Below are positions 1 through 5,149 of a DNA stretch of 6,882 nt, piece after piece. Positions within the stretch are counted from its first letter, which is position 1; the number at the start of each line of letters is the position of its first letter. The position numbers and the translations under genes are program-made. The notes beneath the pieces are model-generated. The model was not told the origin of the DNA. It saw only the letters and a program-made list of their open reading frames with translations, and did not search any database. The stretch comes from Pseudomonadota bacterium (lineage in GTDB: Bacteria; Pseudomonadota; Gammaproteobacteria; Steroidobacterales; Steroidobacteraceae): contig JAKCEJ010000163.1 of the NCBI GenBank assembly GCA_021838065.1, positions 1 to 6,882 on the forward strand, read 5' to 3'.

Positions 1-266
1 AACGCCGCGAGGCGCGGCCGGACCCGAGGTCCGCACCGAGCGCCCGGGCCGCGTAGACTGCGCAGCGAGAGGGCCAGGCTGGTGGGGACCCGGGGATGTT
101 TCCCGAAAGGCCCCCTGCGCCAGGGGGGGCGATGATACGCGGGTCACCGGCGGGATGCCACGTGCAGTCCGGATGCGCCGCCAGCGAACGGCCGGGGCGT
201 AAGCCAAGCGGCCCGCAACCGGTTATACTGCGGCCTCCGCGTTCACGGATTCCGCAGAGAGGTCTC
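1..266. other. Leader/intergenic region without a supported gene
   Basis: I see no convincing gene here. All three forward frames are open for part of the stretch but translate to Arg/Pro/Gly-rich sequence of the kind GC-rich DNA gives by chance. The forward frame closed by TAG at 54-56 could be the last codons of an upstream gene, which cannot be tested from this window. Visible structure: a perfect hairpin CGGACC-CGA-GGTCCG at 19-33, a C-rich/G-rich hairpin with 7-bp arms at 111-117 and 121-127, and a TAGACT hexamer at 54-59 resembling a sigma-70 -10 element. The hairpins lack a following T run, so neither is a clear intrinsic terminator. The last part (from about 200) carries the promoter and ribosome binding site of the cytochrome gene. 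Confidence 0.5.
224..229 (+). promoter_or_regulatory. Putative -10 element (TATACT) for the cytochrome gene
   Basis: TATACT matches the sigma-70 -10 consensus at five of six positions and stands out in GC-rich surroundings. A start of transcription near 236 would give a leader of about 30 bases that includes the purine-rich ribosome binding site at 256-262. The expected -35 position (about 201-206) has no clear TTGACA match, so this rests on the -10 alone. Confidence 0.45.
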
Positions 267-824
267 GTGAGCAAGCAGGATTCGCACTTCATCAACGTGT
301 TCAGCATGGTGATCGGGCTGCTCGTCACGATCGCCATCCTGATTTTCGTTTTCGCCCGCTACGTCGGCAGCCGCACGCAGGAGAAGGAAATCCTGTCGGA
401 TACCGAGTACATCCATCGCGTCGAGCACCGCGTCGCGCCGTTCGAGAGCGAGGCGATCGCGGGGCAGAACAACGCGGGGCTCGCCATCGCCTCGGCGCCG
501 AGTTCGGCCGCTGCGGCAAGCCCGGCCGGCGGCATGGGCATCCCGACCACCGGCAAGGCGCTGTTCGAGCAGACCTGCAGCGCGTGCCACGGGCCCGGCG
601 TCGCCGGGGCGCCCAAGGCGGGCGACAAAGCGGCCTGGGCCCGTCACCTCGCCAAGGGCCTGGCAACGCTTTACGAGCATGCGCTGCACGGATTTCACGG
701 CTCGACGGGCATCATGCCGGCGAAGGGCGGCCGCCCGGCCCTTCCGGATGCGGTCGTGGAGCGGGCGGTGAACTACATGGTCTCGCTCGTCGACCCGCAG
801 ATGGTCAAGGGAAAGCCGAAGTAA
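267..824 (+). CDS. Membrane-anchored c-type cytochrome, cytochrome c5-like
   Basis: A 185-residue monohaem cytochrome, presumably carrying electrons on the periplasmic face of the inner membrane in aerobic respiration. Residues about 8-30 form one hydrophobic helix that looks like an uncleaved anchor. Next comes a charged stretch, then an Ala/Ser/Gly-rich linker (about 65-92), then a compact class I haem domain. The haem is attached at CSACH (C104, C107, H108), and M150 in the IMPAKGG motif is the expected sixth ligand, as in the c5 family. The second Cys pair found near that motif in classical cytochrome c5 is absent. I chose the GTG at 267 because AGAGAGG (256-262) sits just upstream and the protein then begins at the familiar short polar N-terminus before the anchor. 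The frame continues upstream to an ATG at 96, but that extension is low-complexity. The gene is convergent with ubiK. The redox partner is unknown. Confidence 0.88.
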   Translation: MSKQDSHFINVFSMVIGLLVTIAILIFVFARYVGSRTQEKEILSDTEYIHRVEHRVAPFESEAIAGQNNAGLAIASAPSSAAAASPAGGMGIPTTGKALFEQTCSACHGPGVAGAPKAGDKAAWARHLAKGLATLYEHALHGFHGSTGIMPAKGGRPALPDAVVERAVNYMVSLVDPQMVKGKPK

Positions 825-850
825 GCCTGGCTCGCAGGGCCCCTCAGCCT

Positions 851-877
851 CACCGCCTCGACAAGTCGCGGGCGGTG
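851..877 (+). terminator. Stem-loop after the cytochrome gene, possible terminator
   Basis: CACCGCC at 851-857 pairs perfectly with GGCGGTG at 871-877, and inside it CGAC/GTCG (859-862 with 865-868) can extend the stem. It lies 27 bases after the cytochrome stop codon, between convergent genes, where a terminator is expected. No T run follows on either strand, so termination by this hairpin alone is uncertain; it might instead protect the 3' end of the message. Confidence 0.4.
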
Positions 878-921
878 GGGTCGCGCCTGGCTGATCCGAG
901 CGGCGCGAGTCCGGGTGCGCC

Positions 922-937
922 GCGCGGCATGCCGCGC
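922..937. repeat. 16-bp perfect palindrome at the 3' end of ubiK
   Basis: GCGCGGCATGCCGCGC reads the same on both strands and begins one base beyond the ubiK stop codon. As RNA it can fold into a 6-bp GC stem with a CATG loop. It may help end or stabilise the ubiK transcript, but no T tract follows on the minus strand. Confidence 0.4.
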
Positions 938-938
938 C

Positions 939-1187
939 TCAGCGCTGGGACGCGCCGCCTTCCAGCGCCTGCAGCCGCGCCTCGAGTTCGGCGAGCCGCT
1001 CGCGGGTGCGCTGCAGGACCCGGGTCTGCGTATCGAACTCCTCGCGGCTGACCAGATCGAGCTTGCTCAGGCTGGCGCGCAGCACCGCTCTGAAGTTGTT
1101 CTCCAGATCCTTCTGCACGGCGCGCAGCCCCGGCGGGACGCTCTCGGTAAGCCGACGGGCGATCGCATCGATTCCGAACATATCCAT
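939..1187 (-). CDS. ubiK: Ubiquinone biosynthesis accessory factor UbiK (BMFP/YqiC family)
   Basis: An 82-residue protein of the UbiK (formerly YqiC, BMFP domain) family. Known members work with UbiJ in the soluble Ubi complex to support aerobic ubiquinone synthesis and form coiled-coil oligomers that bind lipid. Here residues 1-40 are an amphipathic helix region (MDMFGIDAIARRL, then LENNFRAVL). The family signature VSREEFDTQTRVLQRTRERL follows at about 46-65 and leads into a short coiled coil (LAELEARLQALE) and a brief polar tail. The length is normal. I chose the ATG at 1187 over an in-frame GTG at 1202 because GAGGT lies about 8 bases upstream of the ATG and the start MDMFG fits the family. 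The gene is divergent from amtB, so the shared 245-bp region must serve both. Confidence 0.92.
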   Translation of the reverse strand: MDMFGIDAIARRLTESVPPGLRAVQKDLENNFRAVLRASLSKLDLVSREEFDTQTRVLQRTRERLAELEARLQALEGGASQR

Positions 1188-1209
1188 CGTCACTGACCTC
1201 ACTCAGCAT

Positions 1210-1224
1210 GCCCCGCTTTGGGGC
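1210..1224. promoter_or_regulatory. Weaker dyad, possible second NtrC site
   Basis: GCCCC-GCTTT-GGGGC is a perfect 15-bp dyad of the same overall size as an NtrC site (GCACCA-N3-TGGTGC), with A/T replaced by C/G at one position in each half. Its centre (1217) is exactly 32 bp, about three helical turns, from the centre of the stronger site at 1242-1256. As I recall, the two strong NtrC sites upstream of E. coli glnA have the same 32-bp spacing. It also lies in the expected ubiK leader, where it could act as an RNA hairpin instead. Confidence 0.35.
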
Positions 1225-1241
1225 GAAGCGCCGCGCAGGCG

Positions 1242-1256
1242 GCACCAAGACGGTGC
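1242..1256. promoter_or_regulatory. Putative NtrC (GlnG) binding site upstream of amtB
   Basis: GCACCAAGACGGTGC matches the NtrC operator pattern GCACCA-N3-TGGTGC at 11 of the 12 specified bases, the exception being one T changed to C. It is centred about 87 bp upstream of the transcription start predicted from the sigma-54 promoter at 1310-1325, a normal distance for an enhancer bound by phosphorylated NtrC. The neighbouring gene codes for an ammonium channel, a classic NtrC target, which supports the reading. Confidence 0.68.
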
Positions 1257-1309
1257 GGCGAGCGTCCCGGGGCGGACCTAACCGCCCGAAACGCCTCGGA
1301 AAATCGCCA

Positions 1310-1325
1310 TGGCACGGATTTCGCA
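1310..1325 (+). promoter_or_regulatory. Sigma-54 (RpoN) promoter for amtB
   Basis: TGGCACGGATTTCGCA contains the -24 element TGGCACG and a -12 element TTCGC at the required spacing, with ten bases between the invariant GG (1311-1312) and GC (1323-1324). The only departure from the consensus TGGCACR-N4-TTGC is C for the second T of TTGC. As I recall it, the well-studied E. coli promoter glnAp2 has the same TCGC and differs from this sequence at only one of the first fifteen bases. Transcription would start near 1336, leaving a leader of roughly 97 bases before the amtB ATG. Confidence 0.75.
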
Positions 1326-1432
1326 CCAGGGCCCGCGTCATCAGCTTACGCGCGTCCCGGCCGCCCGTGCACCCCTAGTGCGGCGCGAGCGGCCCGAAAC
1401 GCGCGATTCACGCGAACCGCCCGGGAGAACAC

Positions 1433-2812
1433 ATGCGCCGCGCTGCCAAAACGCTCAAATGCCGCCTGACGGCGGGGGCCATCGCCCTCGCGACCCTCGT
1501 CCCCTCGCTGGCCTGGGCCGGCCCGGCCGTGCCCGACAAGGGCGACACCGCCTGGATGCTCACCTCCACGGCGCTGGTGCTGCTGATGTCGGTTCCGGCG
1601 CTGGGCCTGTTCTACGGTGGGCTGGTCCGCACCAAGAACATGCTCTCGGTGCTGATGCAGGTGTTCGTCGGATTCTCCCTGATCAGCGTGCTGTGGTGCG
1701 TGTATGGCTATTCGCTCGCCTTCACCGCCGGCAACGCCTTCATCGGCGGTTTCAGCCGGCTGTTCCTCGCCGGCACCTTCAATCCCGCGAGCGGCGCGTT
1801 CTCCACCATCGGCACGTTCGACAAGGGCGTGGTGCTGAACGAGCTGGTCTACGTGGCGTTTCAGGCCACCTTCGCCGCCATCACCTGCTGCCTGATTCTC
1901 GGCGCGCTCGTCGAGCGCGTGAAGTTCGCCGGCATTCTGCTGTTCATGGTGTTCTGGTTCACGTTCTGCTACTGCCCGGTGGCGCACATGGTGTGGTACT
2001 GGCCGGGCCTGGACACGGCGGCCGGCGCCAAACCGGTCGGCGGCCTGCTCTGGCAGTGGGGGGCGCTCGATTTCGCCGGCGGCACCGTGGTGCACATCAA
2101 TTCCGGCGTCGCGGGCCTGGTCGGCGCCCGGGTGCTCGGCAAGCGCATCGGCCTCGGCAAAGAGCCCATGCCGCCGCACAGCCTCACCATGACCATGATC
2201 GGCGCCTCGCTCCTGTGGTTCGGCTGGTTCGGCTTCAACGCCGGCTCCGCGCTCGAGGCGAACGGCTCGGCGGCGCTCGCCTTTCTCAACACCTATCTGG
2301 CCACCGCCTGCGCGGTGCTCACCTGGATGGGCACGGAGTGGCTCCTGAAGGGTAAGCCCTCGATGCTGGGCGCGGCCTCCGGCGCGGTGGCGGGCCTCGT
2401 GGCCATCACTCCCGCGGCCGGCAACGTCGGCATCCCCGGAGCCTTCGCGATCGGGCTTGCGGTCGGCCCGCTGTGCTTCTGGGGCGTGACGGGCCTGAAG
2501 AAGCTGATTCGCACCGACGACGCGCTGGACGTATTCGGGGTGCACGCCGTGGGGGGCGTCTTCGGCGCCCTCGCCACCGGCATCTTCAACGATCCGGCGC
2601 TCGGCGGACCCGGCGGGTCCGCGTACCCGGGCATCTGGGCCCAGCTGCTGACCCAGGCCGAGGCGGTGGCCGTGGTCATCGTCTGGACCGCGGTCGTCGC
2701 CGCGATCGGCTTCTACCTGGTCAAGTGGACCGTCGGCCTGCGCGTCGCCGAGGAGGACGAGCGCGAGGGCCTGGACATCACCGTCCACGGCGAGCGGGCC
2801 TACGACATGTAG
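1433..2812 (+). CDS. amtB: Ammonium transporter AmtB (Amt/MEP/Rh family)
   Basis: A 459-residue inner-membrane channel that takes up ammonium for assimilation when nitrogen is scarce; it acts as a trimer. An N-terminal signal peptide ends near AWA-GPA (residue 29/30), as in E. coli AmtB, and eleven membrane segments follow. Family marks: LGLFYGGLVRTKN at about 57-69; FQATFAAIT at 143-151, where F147 probably corresponds to the outer Phe gate; D213 in LDFAGGTVVH; and the twin pore histidines H221 (VVHIN) and H371 (VFGVHAVGG). The C-terminal tail EREGLDITVHGERAYDM is intact; in known members it binds the P-II protein GlnK, which blocks the pore. GGGAGA (1423-1428) lies 4 bases before the ATG. 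A sigma-54 promoter and NtrC-type sites precede the gene, predicting induction by nitrogen limitation. Unusually, no glnK lies upstream. Confidence 0.97.
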   Translation: MRRAAKTLKCRLTAGAIALATLVPSLAWAGPAVPDKGDTAWMLTSTALVLLMSVPALGLFYGGLVRTKNMLSVLMQVFVGFSLISVLWCVYGYSLAFTAGNAFIGGFSRLFLAGTFNPASGAFSTIGTFDKGVVLNELVYVAFQATFAAITCCLILGALVERVKFAGILLFMVFWFTFCYCPVAHMVWYWPGLDTAAGAKPVGGLLWQWGALDFAGGTVVHINSGVAGLVGARVLGKRIGLGKEPMPPHSLTMTMIGASLLWFGWFGFNAGSALEANGSAALAFLNTYLATACAVLTWMGTEWLLKGKPSMLGAASGAVAGLVAITPAAGNVGIPGAFAIGLAVGPLCFWGVTGLKKLIRTDDALDVFGVHAVGGVFGALATGIFNDPALGGPGGSAYPGIWAQLLTQAEAVAVVIVWTAVVAAIGFYLVKWTVGLRVAEEDEREGLDITVHGERAYDM

Positions 2813-2835
2813 CCGGCCCCGCGGCCGCGCACGCG

Positions 2836-2867
2836 CCCCCGGTTGCCGCCCCGGCAGCCGGGGGTTT
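2836..2867 (+). terminator. Rho-independent-type terminator after amtB
   Basis: A 12-bp stem (2836-2847 with 2853-2864, including one T-G pair) encloses the 5-base loop GCCCC and is followed by TTT. It begins 23 bases after the amtB stop codon. The T run is short, but the stem is long and very GC-rich, so amtB is probably a single-gene transcript. Confidence 0.7.
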
Positions 2868-2964
2868 CGCGTAATTGAGAGCCAGCCCCTGTTCTGCCGG
2901 CGCCGGCTGTGCCACATTTCAAAATGGCGCCGCGGGGAGGGCCCTGCAGCGGCGGGAGGCGCAC

Positions 2965-3426
2965 ATGTCACGCACCACGATGTATTCCAGTCTGCTGGCC
3001 GGGGTTCTGCTCATCGGAGCGCTGGCATCAGCGCACGCCGACGTCTACCGCTGGGTCGACAAGCACGGCGTCGTCCACTACACGGACGAGTGGCGGCCGG
3101 GCGCCACACGGATCGTGACGGCCACCGGCACCGCGAGCGGCTCGGGCGGCGTGCCCGCGAGCACCACGAACGGGGACCAGGCGGCAAGTCAGCAGATCGC
3201 GCACGCCGCCGATCAGCGCGCCGTCCACACGGCGGAGTCGAAGCTGCGCGCCGAGCGGTGCAAGAAGGCCAAGTCCGTGTATCACCAGCTGATCTTCGCG
3301 CGGCGCCTGTACACCGTCGGCAAGAACGGCCAGCGCCACTACATGAGCGATGCGCAGGCCGATGCGGCCCGCATCAAGGCGCGCGCGCTCGTCAATCAGT
3401 TCTGCACCCCGGGCGGCGGCGCCTGA
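2965..3426 (+). CDS. Exported DUF4124-domain protein of unknown function
   Basis: A 153-residue protein, predicted to be periplasmic. Residues 1-25 form a signal peptide (hydrophobic core LLAGVLLIGAL, probable cleavage after ASAHA). A DUF4124 motif follows at once, DVYRWVDKHGVVHYTDEWRP (about 26-45), a small beta-rich module common in gammaproteobacterial envelope proteins and of no established function. The middle (about 52-75) is a Ser/Thr/Gly-rich linker. The C-terminal part (about 85-150) is helical and charged and has two cysteines, C99 and C147, that could form a disulfide in the periplasm. GGGAGG (2954-2959) is ideally placed before the ATG at 2965. The frame is open upstream to 2875, but that part overlaps the region just after the amtB terminator and lacks family character. 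No partner gene is apparent. Confidence 0.85.
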   Translation: MSRTTMYSSLLAGVLLIGALASAHADVYRWVDKHGVVHYTDEWRPGATRIVTATGTASGSGGVPASTTNGDQAASQQIAHAADQRAVHTAESKLRAERCKKAKSVYHQLIFARRLYTVGKNGQRHYMSDAQADAARIKARALVNQFCTPGGGA

Positions 3427-3453
3427 GCGGTTCCGCATTGCGCCCGATAGCCC

Positions 3454-3459
3454 TATAGT
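3454..3459 (+). promoter_or_regulatory. Putative -10 element (TATAGT) for the dehydrogenase gene
   Basis: TATAGT matches the sigma-70 -10 consensus at five of six positions in otherwise GC-rich DNA. Transcription would begin near 3466, inside the perfect 10-bp palindrome GAGGCGCCTC (3461-3470), which could serve as an operator. The -35 position (3431-3436, TTCCGC) is a poor match. A ribosome binding site AAGGGG at 3491-3496 lies before the ATG at 3508. Confidence 0.45.
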
Positions 3460-3507
3460 GGAGGCGCCTCGGCCCGTCGGCCGACTCCTGAAGGGGCAGC
3501 GACTGCG

Positions 3508-4395
3508 ATGCGCGTAGGATTCGTCGGACTCGGCGCCATGGGCGCGCACATGGCCCGAAATCTGCACAAGGCGGGCCTGCTCAGCTCGGTCTGGAGCCGC
3601 ACGCCGCAGAAAGCCCAGACCCTGGCGGCCGAGCTCGGCATTGCCGCGAGCGCCACGCTCCCCGAGCTGGCCGGACGCGCCGATGCCGTGGTGAGCTGCG
3701 TGTCGGCCGATGCCGATGTGCTCGAGGTGGCGGGTGCGCTCGCGCCGGCCCTCGGCACCGGCGCCCTGCTCATCGATTGCTCGACCACTGCCGCCGACAC
3801 CGCGCGGCGGGCCGCCGACCTGCTGCGGCCATCGGGTGCGTCATTCCTGGACTGCCCGGTGAGCGGCGGGGTGGAGGGCGCACGCGACGGCACACTGGCA
3901 ATCATGTGCGGAGGCGACCCGGAAGCGTTCGAGCGGGCCCGCCCGGTCCTCGAGGCCATGGGCCGCACGGTGACGCTGTTCGGCCCGGTCGGCAGCGGGC
4001 AGGCCGCCAAGGCCACCAACCAAATCATGTGCGCCGGCATCATCGAGGCGGTCGCCGAGGCGATGGCCTTCGCACGCGCGCAGGGGCTGCCGCTCGAGAA
4101 GCTCATCGATACCCTCGGCAAGGGCGCCGGCTCGAGCTGGTACTTCGTGCATCGCGCGCCCAACATGGTGCGCGGCAGCTACCCCGCCGGCTTCCGGGTG
4201 CGCCTGCACGCGAAGGATCTGAGCATCTGCCGTGACATGGCGGCGCGCTTCGGCGTGTCGCTGCCGGTGGTCGAGCGCATGCTGGGCGAATACGCCGAGC
4301 TCATCGCCCGCGGCCACGGCGATGAGGACATCTCCTCCACATTCCGCCTGAAGGCCGAGCTGTTCGAGCCAGCGGCGCGCGAAACGGGCGGCTGA
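3508..4395 (+). CDS. NAD(P)-dependent beta-hydroxyacid dehydrogenase (3-hydroxyisobutyrate dehydrogenase family)
   Basis: A 295-residue cytoplasmic oxidoreductase, full length for the family. The N-terminal Rossmann domain opens with the dinucleotide motif GLGAMG (7-12). The residues after the second strand, SRT (30-32), resemble the NRT pattern that favours NADP in this family. The substrate-binding motif DCPVSGG is at 115-121. The catalytic lysine is K168 in GSGQAAKATNQ, with N171 alongside, and KDL (236-238) lies in the all-helical C-terminal domain. Relatives act on 3-hydroxyisobutyrate, tartronate semialdehyde, glyoxylate or succinic semialdehyde; sequence alone does not choose between these. 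The neighbours (an isomerase on the other strand, then a thioesterase) do not form a recognised valine or glycerate pathway. AAGGGG at 3491-3496 supports the start. Confidence 0.88.
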   Translation: MRVGFVGLGAMGAHMARNLHKAGLLSSVWSRTPQKAQTLAAELGIAASATLPELAGRADAVVSCVSADADVLEVAGALAPALGTGALLIDCSTTAADTARRAADLLRPSGASFLDCPVSGGVEGARDGTLAIMCGGDPEAFERARPVLEAMGRTVTLFGPVGSGQAAKATNQIMCAGIIEAVAEAMAFARAQGLPLEKLIDTLGKGAGSSWYFVHRAPNMVRGSYPAGFRVRLHAKDLSICRDMAARFGVSLPVVERMLGEYAELIARGHGDEDISSTFRLKAELFEPAARETGG

Positions 4396-4404
4396 GCAGC
4401 TCAG
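4392..4404. repeat. Palindrome containing both convergent stop codons
   Basis: CTGAG-CAG-CTCAG is a perfect 13-base dyad. Its left arm holds the TGA of the dehydrogenase (4393-4395) and its right arm holds the TGA of maiA on the other strand (4401-4403). Only five bases separate the two genes. Without a T run it is unlikely to be a strong terminator, so the two transcripts probably overlap. Confidence 0.4.
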
Positions 4405-5036
4405 GGCGCATCCGGCTGCGCGCCGGGCGCGGCGCGCGCGAAGGCAGGCAGCGATTCGAGGTGCGCCCCGACGGCCGTCAGCGTCGGGTACGGCGCGAGG
4501 TCGCAGTTGAAGCGCCGCGCATTGAACAGCTGCGGCACCAGGCACACGTCGGCGAGCGTGACCTGTCCGCCGGCGAGATGCCGCCCGTCGCTGCTGCGCT
4601 GCGCCTGCGCCTCGAGTCCCTGGAACACCTGCGCGACCCAGTGCCGATACCAGTCGTTGACGGCGCTCTCCTCGAGCCCGAGCGGCGCACGCAGGTAATT
4701 CAACACTCTGAGGTTGTTGATCGGGTGCAGATCGCAGGCGATCGCGAGCGCGAGCGCGCGCACGCGGGCGCGCTCGAGCGGCGCGCGCGGCAGCAGGGCA
4801 GGCTGCGGGTGCGTTTCCTCCAGGTACTCGATGATGGCGAGCGACTGGCTGAGCGGCTCCGCGCCGTCCACGAGCGCCGGCACGAGACCCTGGGGGTTCA
4901 CCGCGAGATAATCCGGCCCGCGGTGCGCACCCGGCTTCAGATCCACGGGCACCGACTCGTAGGCGATGCCCTTGAGGTTGAGCGCGATCCGCACGCGGTA
5001 CGCGGCGGAGCTGCGGTAATAGGTGTAAAGCTTCAT
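4401..5036 (-). CDS. maiA: Maleylacetoacetate isomerase / zeta-class glutathione S-transferase
   Basis: A 211-residue cytoplasmic enzyme of normal family length. Known members use glutathione to isomerise maleylacetoacetate to fumarylacetoacetate in tyrosine and homogentisate breakdown. The thioredoxin-like N-terminal domain carries the zeta motif YRSSAAYRVRIALNLKG (7-23), with S9 and S10 as the likely glutathione-activating serines. The human enzyme has Cys after the serine pair and this protein has Ala, as do many bacterial members. NPQGLVPAL (47-55) holds the cis-proline loop, and QS (64-65) should bind the glutathione Glu moiety. The C-terminal helical domain has the family motif DLHPINNLRVL (102-112) and GGQVTLADVCLVPQLFNARR (156-175). 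The usual partners hmgA and fahA are not in the window, so another glutathione-dependent role is possible. The ribosome binding site is weak. Confidence 0.9.
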   Translation of the reverse strand: MKLYTYYRSSAAYRVRIALNLKGIAYESVPVDLKPGAHRGPDYLAVNPQGLVPALVDGAEPLSQSLAIIEYLEETHPQPALLPRAPLERARVRALALAIACDLHPINNLRVLNYLRAPLGLEESAVNDWYRHWVAQVFQGLEAQAQRSSDGRHLAGGQVTLADVCLVPQLFNARRFNCDLAPYPTLTAVGAHLESLPAFARAAPGAQPDAP

Positions 5037-5135
5037 GGTGATGCGATCCGTCCCGGGTCGTGCGCGCCGGCCCTGAAGGGTGCCACGAGCGGCGCGCCGG
5101 CGGAATGGCCCGAGACGCCCCGGCGGCCGACCCGC

Positions 5136-5141
5136 TAGAAT
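5136..5141 (+). promoter_or_regulatory. Putative -10 element (TAGAAT) next to the thioesterase start
   Basis: TAGAAT ends eight bases before the ATG at 5150, so transcription from it would begin almost at the start codon. The eight bases between (CGTCCCTC) hold no ribosome binding site. This fits a leaderless transcript. The -35 position (about 5113-5118) is not recognisable. Confidence 0.5.
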
Positions 5142-5149
5142 CGTCCCTC

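Noticed and set aside
96..266. N-terminal extension of the cytochrome from an ATG at 96
   Set aside because: The extra 57 residues are Pro/Gly/Arg-rich and have no homologue that I recognise. They would put the membrane anchor in the middle of the protein and run through the promoter and the ribosome binding site at 256-262.
1270..1287. GGGCGG / CCGCCC dyad between the NtrC site and the sigma-54 promoter
   Set aside because: It does not fit the NtrC pattern or an AT-rich IHF site. A 6-bp GC dyad is easily found by chance in this composition.
1364..1382. GCAC-N5-GTGC near 1370 as a further NtrC site
   Set aside because: The half-sites are two bases too close together for the 15-bp NtrC operator, and it lies downstream of the sigma-54 promoter.
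1309..2355. 348-codon plus-strand open frame overlapping the start of amtB in another frame
   Set aside because: Its ATG lies inside the sigma-54 -24 element, its translation is Arg/Gly-rich and shows no domain, and it overlaps amtB for most of its length.
2895..2940. CATTT-CA-AAATG dyad upstream of the DUF4124 gene as an operator or promoter
   Set aside because: It is the most AT-rich spot of that gap and may belong to a promoter, but I could not pair it with a convincing -10/-35 set or a known operator pattern.
1346..2971. Very long open frame (541 codons) on the minus strand
   Set aside because: It lies antisense across nearly all of amtB and reads as Arg/Gly/Ala/His-rich sequence with no domain. 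AmtB on the plus strand is unmistakable, so this is a by-product of high GC content.
5060..5149. Upstream in-frame start for the thioesterase
   Set aside because: The extra residues do not resemble the family N-terminus and lie over the predicted promoter; the ATG at 5150 matches the YdiI start.
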